This document shows, in pieces, positions 1 through 6,275 of a stretch of 10,750 nucleotides of DNA. The stretch covers positions 1 through 10,750 of the forward strand of contig JABHUV010000046.1 of assembly GCA_018658605.1 (NCBI GenBank). The letters are read 5' to 3'. The notes beneath the pieces are model-generated. The model was not told the origin of the DNA. It did no database searches and was given only the letters and a program-made list of their open reading frames with translations. Position numbers and translations under genes: made by a program. The first letter of the stretch is position 1; each line of letters opens with the position of its first letter. The DNA is from Planctomycetaceae bacterium (GTDB lineage Bacteria; Planctomycetota; Planctomycetia; Pirellulales; Pirellulaceae).

Positions 1-965
1 ATCTGAGGGATGAACGCATCAAAATCTTCGGTGCGTTGTTTTTTGGCTTCGAAGTTGCCATCTTCCCCAGTACTGTCGGTGTACTTAAAGTGGACAAAGA
101 AAAAGTCGTATTTATCCCAGTTTTCCTTAACGACGGTTGCTTGTTCATCGAGGTTACTGGCGTTGCCGACGATGTCCATGCCGACGAGTCGTGCGAGCCC
201 TTTGTACATCGGATAGACTGCGACTGCGGCGGCTTGTAGTCCATAGACTTCTGTGAACGTTGGAAGCTTTGGTTTGGCTGCGAACCCGCGCATTGTGTGG
301 AAGTTGGCATGCTCTTCGTCTTTCAGAATCTCACGAGCTTGAACCAAAAATTGTTTTGCAACTTCGACAGTCTTTTCACTGGCAGGATCCGTTGCCACGG
401 GATCCAGTGGTGGGACCCCTGTTGCTTGGGGATCGGTGTCGAGTACATCCCCGCCTAGTCCAGGTCCACGCAGTACGACGACGAAGCGATGTTCTTTGAC
501 TGGTTCGACGAATATCTCAATCCCTTCAATTTGGATTTGCCGTAGGCTTTCGGCCAGCGGGGCACTAAGTTCAGTGGCGATACGCCCAGCGCGGCGATCG
601 GTTATATTTCCGTCTGCATCAAGAGTGCAAAAATTACATCGAATCGCAACATCGCCGTCTTGCAGCTCAAATCCGATACCGGTTGCTTCCAGTGCTCCCC
701 GCCCAATTTGATATTTAAGTGGGTCGTAACCGAAAAGGCCAAGGTGGCCAGGACCGCTACCTGGACTGATACCAGGTAATACTGGGTGACTTAATCCTTG
801 AACGCCGCGGGTGGCTAAGGCGTCTAGGTTTGGTGTGTTAGCAGCTTCCAATTCCGTTTGCCCGCCGACCTCATGCGGAAGTCCACCGAGTCCATCGGCC
901 ACGAGCAAGACAATTTTTGAGCTGTTTTTCGTGTTGAGTTTGCGTGTTAGATCGTGCGTATCCAT
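1..965 (-). CDS. apgM: 2,3-bisphosphoglycerate-independent phosphoglycerate mutase, apgM type (C-terminal end outside window)
   Basis: Interconverts 3- and 2-phosphoglycerate in lower glycolysis and gluconeogenesis, in the cytosol, without a 2,3-bisphosphoglycerate cofactor. The frame opens at ATG (965-963 on the minus strand) and stays open for about 321 codons to the window edge; the family is usually near 400 residues, so roughly the last fifth is missing. Visible motifs: the metal-binding Asp24 in LLVADGLGG; the segment ISPGSGPGHLGLFGYDP (about 66-82) with the expected active-site Ser70; IGRGALEA (87-94); and the DRRAGR stretch (about 123-128). These fit the alkaline-phosphatase-superfamily ApgM/archaeal branch rather than the longer GpmI. 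The distal metal-ligand segment is off the window. No strong Shine-Dalgarno precedes the start and I saw no in-frame upstream ATG close by. It is divergent from pgi, which suits a shared sugar-phosphate role. Identification is by sequence recognition and is quite secure. Confidence 0.93.
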   Translation of the reverse strand, partial: MDTHDLTRKLNTKNSSKIVLLVADGLGGLPHEVGGQTELEAANTPNLDALATRGVQGLSHPVLPGISPGSGPGHLGLFGYDPLKYQIGRGALEATGIGFELQDGDVAIRCNFCTLDADGNITDRRAGRIATELSAPLAESLRQIQIEGIEIFVEPVKEHRFVVVLRGPGLGGDVLDTDPQATGVPPLDPVATDPASEKTVEVAKQFLVQAREILKDEEHANFHTMRGFAAKPKLPTFTEVYGLQAAAVAVYPMYKGLARLVGMDIVGNASNLDEQATVVKENWDKYDFFFVHFKYTDSTGEDGNFEAKKQRTEDFDAFIPQ

Positions 966-1086
966 GGAGTGTATAGCTGTATTCGAAGAAAAGTTGTCTT
1001 AATAATAGAAAACGAGGTCAGTGGTATGTGTTGTATAAACTGATTCTACAAGACGACCGTATTGGAGTAAGCACCAAAACCGTCGC

Positions 1087-1115
1087 GTAAAAAAATAAGA
1101 CGTCTGCTTTTTTAC
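1087..1115. promoter_or_regulatory. Imperfect dyad between divergent apgM and pgi
   Basis: Outer arms GTAAAAAA (1087-1094) and TTTTTTAC (1108-1115) are perfect inverted repeats. They flank a centred perfect 8-base palindrome AGACGTCT (1098-1105), with spacers of 3 and 2 bases. The site lies roughly midway in the divergent spacer, upstream of both genes. A two-fold-symmetric operator for a dimeric regulator is a reasonable inference. The zero-loop core and the lack of an upstream gene needing termination argue against an intrinsic terminator. An A/T-tract coincidence is possible. Confidence 0.35.
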
Positions 1116-1128
1116 CTTGTATGGAATC

Positions 1129-1158
1129 TTGTCTTGCTTGGTGTCAAATGTGTATAAA
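1129..1158 (+). promoter_or_regulatory. Candidate sigma-70-like promoter upstream of pgi
   Basis: A TTGTCT box (1129-1134, 4 of 6 to TTGACA) is followed after 18 bases by TATAAA (1153-1158). A perfect TATAAT at 1184-1189 is nearer the gene but has no good -35 partner at 16-18 bases, only a weak TTTAGT-like box. Either could drive pgi. No experimental start is known, and A+T-rich spacers give such matches by chance. Confidence 0.3.
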
Positions 1159-1221
1159 TGCTTTAGTTAACAAACGTCTCTTCTATAATTTACCTTTTTC
1201 CAACTAACCTCGAAAGTGCCG

Positions 1222-2619
1222 ATGACCAATTCAATTCAGCTTGATTTATCACGCAGTGGATGTCAGGAGAATAGCCTTTTTAATAAGGACTGTTCCTTGG
1301 CGGATGATTTGAAACATGCGCATCAACAAGTTTGTTCTTTAGACCTAGAACTGATGGCGAGCGGTGAAATTCCGGGTGACCGAAAACCGCTCGATGGAAA
1401 TTTCTACCCGTTGCCAGATAAGATTCTTAACGAGTATCGAATAGATCGTAATAAAAGCGAATTGGGTCAAATCCTAAAAACGGCCAAGCGATTGCAATCG
1501 TCGGTCGAGGTTATCGTCGTGTTAGGTATTGGTGGTTCGTATATGGGAACCCGCGCCTTGATGGATGCCTGTTGTGAACCTTACTACAACGAGTTGTCTA
1601 AAGCAGAACGCGGCGGTCGCCCGCAATTATATTTTGCGGGGAATCACTTAGACAACGACGCGCTGCAGGGCGTTTTAGGGAGGTTACGAGCGGTAACCCC
1701 GGAGGGCAATTGGGGAATTATTGTTATTAGTAAAAGTGGTGAGACGCTGGAAACGGCAGTTGCCTTTCGCACGTTGTTAGACCTTCTTAAACAACAATGT
1801 CCCCACGATTTGCCAAATTTAGTTATCCCGATCACCGGTGAAACTGGATCCTTGAATCGGATGGCTGCTGAACTGGGGTGCACCAGCGTCTTTCGTGTAC
1901 CCAAGGGAGTTGGCGGACGATTTAGTCTGTTTTCTGCAGTTGGTTTGTTGCCAGCTGCTACGATTGGCTTAGACGTTGTTCAATTATTACAAGGCGCCGC
2001 TGATATGAATGAAACATTTCGTACGGCGGAGCTAACAAGTAACCCACCATTGGATTTTGCGTTAACAGCCTATCAATTGCAGTTGCAGGGTGATGTTTCG
2101 ATACGAGTGTTGAGTGTGTGGGAACAAGCATTTGCTTCGCTTGGTATGTGGTATGACCAGTTGCTTTCGGAGAGTTTAGGTAAAGATGGTCAGGGTATGA
2201 CTCCGATTACGATGGTCAATACGCGGGATTTACATTCGCGAGCGCAGCAACATCAGGCAGGGCGTAACGATAAATGGATTGTCAACTTGTCGACACAGCA
2301 AAGTCACGCCGACCAACTGCAGATCAGGGAAAGCACGTCAGACGTAGCAGGATTGAATGATTTAGCAGGTGTGACGCTAGCCGAGTTATCCGCTGCGGCG
2401 CGACAAGGTACCAATCGTGCGTTGTGCGATGTGCAGCGGCCAACCGCCGATATTGTGCTTGAGCGGGGCAATGAATATGAATTAGGTCAATTCTTTCAGA
2501 TGATGATGTTGGCAACGGTGGTCGAAGGAAAGTTGTTAGGCGTGAATCCTTACGGTCAGCCTGGCGTTGAAGCATACAAGAAACATATGCGGAATATTCT
2601 ATTATCCGCTAGACGGTAA
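1222..2619 (+). CDS. pgi: Glucose-6-phosphate isomerase
   Basis: Cytosolic enzyme interconverting glucose-6-phosphate and fructose-6-phosphate. It is about 465 residues from ATG 1222, the compact bacterial form (near 450) rather than the ~550-residue enterobacterial one. Motifs, numbered from ATG 1222: GIGGSYMGT (102-110) and SKSGET (170-175) in the SIS-type phosphate-binding domain; the PGI signature GVGGRFSLFSAVG (about 229-241); catalytic Glu317 in LLSESLGK; His338 in TRDLHS; and the C-terminal signature ending GVEAYKKHM with catalytic Lys453. All expected catalytic residues are present. Start choice: an in-frame GTG at 1216 would add two residues; I prefer ATG 1222 because a weak GAAAG (1212-1216) lies 5 bases before it. 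The gene ends in TAA (2617-2619) at the natural family C-terminus. It is transcribed away from apgM and separated from the next gene by about 120 bases. Confidence 0.95.
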   Translation: MTNSIQLDLSRSGCQENSLFNKDCSLADDLKHAHQQVCSLDLELMASGEIPGDRKPLDGNFYPLPDKILNEYRIDRNKSELGQILKTAKRLQSSVEVIVVLGIGGSYMGTRALMDACCEPYYNELSKAERGGRPQLYFAGNHLDNDALQGVLGRLRAVTPEGNWGIIVISKSGETLETAVAFRTLLDLLKQQCPHDLPNLVIPITGETGSLNRMAAELGCTSVFRVPKGVGGRFSLFSAVGLLPAATIGLDVVQLLQGAADMNETFRTAELTSNPPLDFALTAYQLQLQGDVSIRVLSVWEQAFASLGMWYDQLLSESLGKDGQGMTPITMVNTRDLHSRAQQHQAGRNDKWIVNLSTQQSHADQLQIRESTSDVAGLNDLAGVTLAELSAAARQGTNRALCDVQRPTADIVLERGNEYELGQFFQMMMLATVVEGKLLGVNPYGQPGVEAYKKHMRNILLSARR

Positions 2620-2677
2620 TAGCCAAAATTAAATAAAAAATGGCTTGTGTAGCTACGTCCATTGGTGTGGGGAATCA

Positions 2678-2707
2678 CCGACAGTAATTTCATTTACCGT
2701 ATATAAT
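2678..2707 (+). promoter_or_regulatory. Candidate promoter for the 2743-6071 gene run
   Basis: CCGACA (2678-2683, 4 of 6 to the -35 consensus) is followed after 18 bases by a perfect TATAAT (2702-2707). It sits 35 bases upstream of the ATG at 2743. This is the best-placed promoter-like pair before the five-gene run. Evidence is consensus match only. Confidence 0.35.
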
Positions 2708-2742
2708 GTAGCCAATACTAAATTCAACAGGGAATTGAAATT

Positions 2743-3429
2743 ATGGCGGCAGTGGTGAAATGGCTGGGGCACGGGGCCTTTGAGATAAAAACGGGTGATC
2801 ATACGATTCTGCTTGATCCGTTCCTGACGGATAATCCGCAAGCGATAGTCACGGCCGATTCATTAGCCGCAGATACAATTCTGATAACACACGGTCATTT
2901 TGATCACGTCAGCGATGCCGCTGCGATCGCCAATCGAACGGGCGCTGTGATTATCGCCCCCGTGGAGACAGCGTCGTGGTTTGAAAGAACTCAGAATGTT
3001 AAAGACACCGTCGGCATGAATTTGGGTGGTGGACTTGAAATGCCGTGGGGACATCTTCGCATGACCATTGCCCACCATAGTTCTTCGTTGCCTGATGGCA
3101 GTTACGGCGGCAATCCAAGTGGTTATGTTTTGACGTTACCTGCAGGCACTGTTTATTTTGCTGGGGATACCGCGTTGTTTATGGATATGCAATTAATTGG
3201 GCGCCAAGGAATCGACTTAGCCGTGCTGCCCATTGGTGATCACTTTACGATGGGCCCCGCCGATGCACTTGAGGCAGTTAAAATGATTCAGCCACAACGA
3301 GTTTTGCCAGCGCACTATGATACATGGCCACCGATCACTCAAGACGCTCAAGCCTGGTGCGAGCAGGTTAATTCTGACACCGACACAACCGCAATCCTGC
3401 TGCAGGTTGGGGAAACGGTAGACGTATGA
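2743..3429 (+). CDS. UPF0173-like metal-dependent hydrolase (metallo-beta-lactamase fold)
   Basis: A 228-residue cytosolic protein of the UPF0173/YtkL-like branch of the metallo-beta-lactamase superfamily, full length for the family; the physiological substrate of that family is not established. Metal-site motifs: N-terminal WLGHGAFEI (8-16); THGHFDH (49-55), giving His50, His52, Asp54 and His55; HH at 111-112; AGDTALF (140-146) with Asp142; and PAHYDTWP (189-196) with His191. These are the expected ligands for a two-metal centre. The start is supported by AGGGAA (2729-2734), 8 bases before ATG. No signal peptide or membrane helix is seen. The TGA overlaps the next gene's ATG by 4 bases, so the two are probably translationally coupled. 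Family assignment is confident; the specific reaction is unknown. Confidence 0.9.
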   Translation: MAAVVKWLGHGAFEIKTGDHTILLDPFLTDNPQAIVTADSLAADTILITHGHFDHVSDAAAIANRTGAVIIAPVETASWFERTQNVKDTVGMNLGGGLEMPWGHLRMTIAHHSSSLPDGSYGGNPSGYVLTLPAGTVYFAGDTALFMDMQLIGRQGIDLAVLPIGDHFTMGPADALEAVKMIQPQRVLPAHYDTWPPITQDAQAWCEQVNSDTDTTAILLQVGETVDV

Positions 3430-4364
3430 TGTCCCTGCGATCGTTTGCTCCGATGATTATATTTGCTAGCTGTTGGGCGCTGGGTTTCTTTTTGACGGTA
3501 GATAACGTCATCGCCATTGAGACAGATGTATTGTATTGGTCATGGAACAAGGGTGATGTCTATGACGTGCAGATGCAAACGAAGACGAAAATTTATTTAA
3601 AGCAAGGGTCGCAGGACTTAAAGTACCATTCGACAACAACGATTAACGGTGTGCTCGTGGTACAGTCCCTATCCGCTGAAGGCACTGCTGAAGTTCATTG
3701 GACGGTTCGCCGGATTCGCTTGGACAATGGCGAAGGTAAAAAACGGATCTCAATTGATTCCGCTGGCCAACTTGCGGCGGACGAACTGCAACCAGCCGAG
3801 CGGAGTTTGTTATCAGCGTTACGACCTTTTTTGGCGAAAACGTTTGTGTTGCGAATTGACCGACAGGCAACGCTTTTAGGTGTCCAAGAATTGAAGCGGC
3901 AGTCAACAGTGGCGGCAGATCGGAACAATTCGCCACCTAAGCTGGAGGTGGGGGAACCGCTGTTTACCGCTGGTGGTGTTGAAGATGCATTTCGCCATGT
4001 GTTCGTCTCTTTTCCTAAAGGCGAGTTTGAGTTGCAGGCAATTTGGGAAGAGTCTCAGAATCCATTGTCGTCAACCACGAACGATCCCATTCGATTTCGA
4101 TACCAGTATCGAGGTCTGAATGCAGAACGTGCCTATGTGGTTGGGATAATCGGGAAATACGCGTTTGCAGATTCTGGCGAGCAGAGTAAAGTATTAAAAA
4201 TTGACCACGAACAGATATCGGGTAAATTGGTAACTGACGCGAGGCGGAATTACGTCAAACGTGTTGACCTTGAATTGCTGTTAAAGACGACTGCTGGACA
4301 AGGCATGGATGCGATTACAACGGAACAGTCGGACACACAATCAATTGTGATAGAAAAAAAATGA
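3426..4364 (+). CDS. Secreted protein of unknown function, first of a tandem paralogue pair (DUF6263-like)
   Basis: A 312-residue protein I cannot assign a function. The N-terminus has a basic start and a hydrophobic run (about 9-24) ending near VIA (28-30), consistent with a Sec signal peptide. The mature part is beta-rich, with alternating polar and hydrophobic strands and no further membrane helix. Landmarks: LYWSWNKGDVYDVQMQTKTKI (36-56), a SLSAEGTAEV segment (81-90), LRPFLAKTFVLRIDRQ (132-147), an RYQYRG strand (225-230), and a C-terminal region around KVLKIDHEQISGKLV (255-269). The same order recurs in the next gene, which is also 312 residues, so the two look like an ancient tandem duplication. 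The layout resembles DUF6263-type secreted proteins, an assignment from memory that needs a profile search. It starts within the stop of the hydrolase gene (ATGA overlap). Probable location is periplasm or cell surface. Confidence 0.75.
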   Translation: MMSLRSFAPMIIFASCWALGFFLTVDNVIAIETDVLYWSWNKGDVYDVQMQTKTKIYLKQGSQDLKYHSTTTINGVLVVQSLSAEGTAEVHWTVRRIRLDNGEGKKRISIDSAGQLAADELQPAERSLLSALRPFLAKTFVLRIDRQATLLGVQELKRQSTVAADRNNSPPKLEVGEPLFTAGGVEDAFRHVFVSFPKGEFELQAIWEESQNPLSSTTNDPIRFRYQYRGLNAERAYVVGIIGKYAFADSGEQSKVLKIDHEQISGKLVTDARRNYVKRVDLELLLKTTAGQGMDAITTEQSDTQSIVIEKK

Positions 4365-4366
4365 AA

Positions 4367-4391
4367 TTCAGGGTGACCAATTGCCCCTGAA
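4367..4391 (+). other. Hairpin in the gap between the two paralogues
   Basis: TTCAGGG (4367-4373) and CCCTGAA (4385-4391) form a perfect 7-base stem with an 11-base loop, starting three bases after the stop codon at 4362-4364. No T-run follows, so it is not a textbook intrinsic terminator. It could modulate readthrough or mRNA stability between the two genes. Confidence 0.35.
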
Positions 4392-4439
4392 ATCACGTAG
4401 AAGACATTTGAAATACAAACCCAGAACAAAGAGCTAAAC

Positions 4440-5378
4440 ATGAAATTATCTCCGAGGTTTATCGCATATATGAACGGAATGAAATTTCGTTCTTTGTTTA
4501 GTTTGGCGGTGTTTGCAAGTTGTCTCTGCTTCGTGTCAAACTTGCAGGCTCAGCGTACGTTAGCTTTTAAGTTCATCGCTGGCGGTGAAAATAAATTGTC
4601 AGTCAACACAACGACCAAAATTGCGATGAAGTATATGGGGCAAGATGTTGAAACGACGATGCAAATGGAGTCGGGAATATCACAATATATCGACTCAGTG
4701 AATACTGAGGGTATGGCCGCGATCACTCAAAAAATAACGCGTTTGAAACTATCGGCCGCTGGTGGACCATTGGGGATCAAATTGGCGTTTGACAGCACGG
4801 CGGCTGATTCGCAGGACAATCCACTTTCAGATGTGCTGCAACCAATTGTGGGTGCCGAATTTGGTTTGTCGTTGAGCCGACAGGGGGAAATAAGCGACTT
4901 TAAAGCACCGGCTGACTTGTTGCTGACGCTGGCCAAACAGCCAGGGAGCCGCGCATTTGGTCAAATGTTTTCCGAGGCTGGATTTCGTAATATGGTGTCC
5001 CAAGGGGCGTTGAAATTCCCTGAGAAGGCGTTAAATGTTGGTGATCAATGGAAGGATCAAGTGGTACTGACGGCAGGTGAGTTCGGCGAAACTACGGTAG
5101 CCATTGAATATACCTATCAGGGTATTGTAGAGCTCAACGACAAGATGCTTGACAAAATTGGCATGAAAATGACGACCAGTATTAAGCCTGCGAAAGATGC
5201 CACTGGCTCGCAGTTAAAAATCACCGAGCAGTCTAGCGAAGGCCTTGTTTATTTTGATAATGCGGTGGGTAGATTAGATCATTCCACACTTAAACAGACG
5301 ATGACGACCGAAGTTATTATTGGGCAAAACTCGATTGTTCAAACCGTTACGACCAATGTAACGACATCCATGAAATAG
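4440..5378 (+). CDS. Secreted protein of unknown function, second of the tandem paralogue pair (DUF6263-like)
   Basis: A 312-residue protein of unknown role. A hydrophobic segment (about 19-34) ends in LQAQ (35-38), giving a good signal-peptidase I site after LQA. From ATG 4440 the N-region is long (about 13 extra residues); ATG 4479 would give a more typical signal peptide beginning MKFRSLF. I kept 4440 because AAGAG (4429-4433) lies 6 bases before it, while 4479 lacks a spaced Shine-Dalgarno. Mature landmarks: LAFKFIAGGENKLSVNTTTKI (41-61), DSVNTEGMAAI (85-95), LQPIVGAEFGLSLSRQG (133-149), FPEKALNVGDQWKD (193-206), IEYTYQG (222-228), and SQLKITEQSSEGLVYFD (257-273). The order matches the preceding gene. 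The P-x-K-x-L-x-V-G-D-x-W motif and beta-rich make-up suggest a DUF6263-like fold. Probably periplasmic. It is separated from the Rieske gene by only 22 bases. Confidence 0.78.
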   Translation: MKLSPRFIAYMNGMKFRSLFSLAVFASCLCFVSNLQAQRTLAFKFIAGGENKLSVNTTTKIAMKYMGQDVETTMQMESGISQYIDSVNTEGMAAITQKITRLKLSAAGGPLGIKLAFDSTAADSQDNPLSDVLQPIVGAEFGLSLSRQGEISDFKAPADLLLTLAKQPGSRAFGQMFSEAGFRNMVSQGALKFPEKALNVGDQWKDQVVLTAGEFGETTVAIEYTYQGIVELNDKMLDKIGMKMTTSIKPAKDATGSQLKITEQSSEGLVYFDNAVGRLDHSTLKQTMTTEVIIGQNSIVQTVTTNVTTSMK

Positions 5379-5400
5379 TTTTGACAACAACGAGTTGGAT

Positions 5401-5721
5401 ATGACATCTTTTACTACGGTGGCCAAAGTCGGCGATATTGCTGAAGGCGAAGGTCAAGGCTATACCGTTGCGGGCCGATTGATTGCAGTTTTTAACGATC
5501 GTGGCGAGTATCACGCCATCGATGATCTGTGCCCGCATATGGGCGCAGCTTTGTCCCCAGGATATATATTGGACGGGGAAGTTGTTTGTCCTTGGCATGC
5601 TTGGAGGTTTTGTATTCGTCAAGGGACTTGGAGTGATAACGATGCGTTGAGTGTCAATGTGTTTGCTGTCCGAGTGGAGGGTGACGAGATACAGGTACAA
5701 GTACCGGAGCGAGAGGAATGA
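5401..5721 (+). CDS. Rieske [2Fe-2S] ferredoxin-like protein
   Basis: A 106-residue single-domain Rieske protein, the size of NirD- or BphF-type ferredoxins. The cluster ligands are all present: C44-P-H46 in LCPHMG and C63-P-W-H66 in VCPWHAW, with 16 residues between the two boxes. A high-potential or ferredoxin-type [2Fe-2S] centre is therefore expected. It has no signal peptide or membrane anchor, so it is likely a soluble electron carrier or a small subunit of an unidentified oxidoreductase. No oxygenase, nitrite reductase or ferredoxin reductase gene is adjacent, so the partner is unknown. Start: ATG 5401 is preferred; an in-frame TTG at 5395 would add two residues. A short GAG (5392-5394) lies 6 bases upstream. 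The stop overlaps the next gene's ATG by 4 bases. An additional Cys71 follows WRF, where I would often expect an acidic residue. Confidence 0.9.
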   Translation: MTSFTTVAKVGDIAEGEGQGYTVAGRLIAVFNDRGEYHAIDDLCPHMGAALSPGYILDGEVVCPWHAWRFCIRQGTWSDNDALSVNVFAVRVEGDEIQVQVPEREE

Positions 5722-6071
5722 GCGAAATGAACGTAGAGAATGATACGAATGATATGGCTGATCTATCGGATATCAGCATGGCGGATTTTCAAGCTTTGAT
5801 TCGCAAAATGTATTACGCAAAAGATGCACAGCGGGGTATCGATGGGACGTTTATGTGGTTGCTCGAAGAAATTGGTGAGTTGGCTGCCGCTCTTCGCAGT
5901 GGCACAGCGGCTGATCGTGCCGAAGAATTCGCCGACGTGCTGGCATGGCTTGTGACGATTGCCAATGTTGCTGAGGTCGATCTATCTAGCGCAATTCGGA
6001 ATAAATATGGTTCAGGTTGCCCTGGGTGCGGACAATATGCCTGCCAATGTGCTGACTCGGAAAAACCGTAG
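5718..6071 (+). CDS. MazG-like nucleotide pyrophosphohydrolase with C-terminal Cys cluster
   Basis: A 117-residue protein of the all-alpha NTP pyrophosphohydrolase (MazG-like) superfamily, which hydrolyses nucleoside triphosphates to monophosphate and pyrophosphate, often to cleanse non-canonical or excess nucleotides. The core motif is visible: EEIGE (50-54), then EEFADVLAW (69-77), giving Glu50, Glu51, Glu54, Glu70 and Asp73 as likely Mg ligands. The C-terminus carries C101-P-G-C104 and C109-Q-C111, a compact four-cysteine group that could bind zinc. A lone short domain like this resembles small MazG-like proteins rather than the two-domain E. coli MazG. ATG 5718 overlaps the Rieske stop and has GGAG (5706-5709) 8 bases upstream. 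ATG 5727, with AGAGGA (5712-5717) 9 bases upstream, is a credible alternative start. The first 20 or so residues are acidic and probably disordered. Nucleotide specificity cannot be read from the sequence. Confidence 0.87.
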   Translation: MSEMNVENDTNDMADLSDISMADFQALIRKMYYAKDAQRGIDGTFMWLLEEIGELAAALRSGTAADRAEEFADVLAWLVTIANVAEVDLSSAIRNKYGSGCPGCGQYACQCADSEKP

Positions 6072-6275
6072 GATCCGGGTAACAGAGTGGTCGCGGCCTA
6101 CCGACTACACTGCGTTTCCCGCCACAGGCGGAGTTAACTCAGATGCTTGCAAATGGATGCACTTTTTCCATGTAAATCGCAGTAATGTACCTCTTTAAAT
6201 GACCGATAAAGTGTGTAGGGTGCGTACTGTGTTTGTTGAGGATATAAATTCTTGGATTAGTGGTGAGGGGCAATT
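6072..6275. other. Non-coding spacer between mazG-like gene and envelope protein gene
   Basis: I see no convincing gene or structured RNA here. A small hairpin, CCGCC-ACA-GGCGG (6119-6131), abuts a perfect 10-base palindrome GAGTTAACTC (6131-6140); it has no T-run, so terminator function is doubtful. A TATAAA at 6243-6248 lies near the next gene but lacks a recognisable -35 partner. A separate promoter for the downstream pair is plausible given the 204-base length. Confidence 0.4.
6265..6270 (+). promoter_or_regulatory. Shine-Dalgarno deciding the TTG start at 6276
   Basis: GAGGGG lies 5 bases before TTG 6276. An in-frame TGA at 6264-6266 rules out a more upstream start, and there is no in-frame ATG before or within the signal peptide. 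The TTG is therefore the best-supported initiation codon for the envelope protein. Confidence 0.6.

Noticed and set aside
10..1002. Several plus-strand open frames across 10-1002.
   Set aside because: They are antisense to the apgM frame, which shows clear family motifs; their own translations show no recognisable domain.
2621..2645. AGCCA...TGGCT inverted repeat after pgi as a possible terminator.
   Set aside because: The stem is only 5 bases with a 15-base A-rich loop and no downstream T-run.
6072..6150. A possible tRNA-like segment in the spacer before the envelope protein.
   Set aside because: No T-loop consensus, no cloverleaf pairing and no acceptor stem could be found.
5959..6198. 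A plus-strand 79-codon frame overlapping the end of the MazG-like gene.
   Set aside because: It starts inside the conserved MazG helices in another frame and has no Shine-Dalgarno or recognisable motif.
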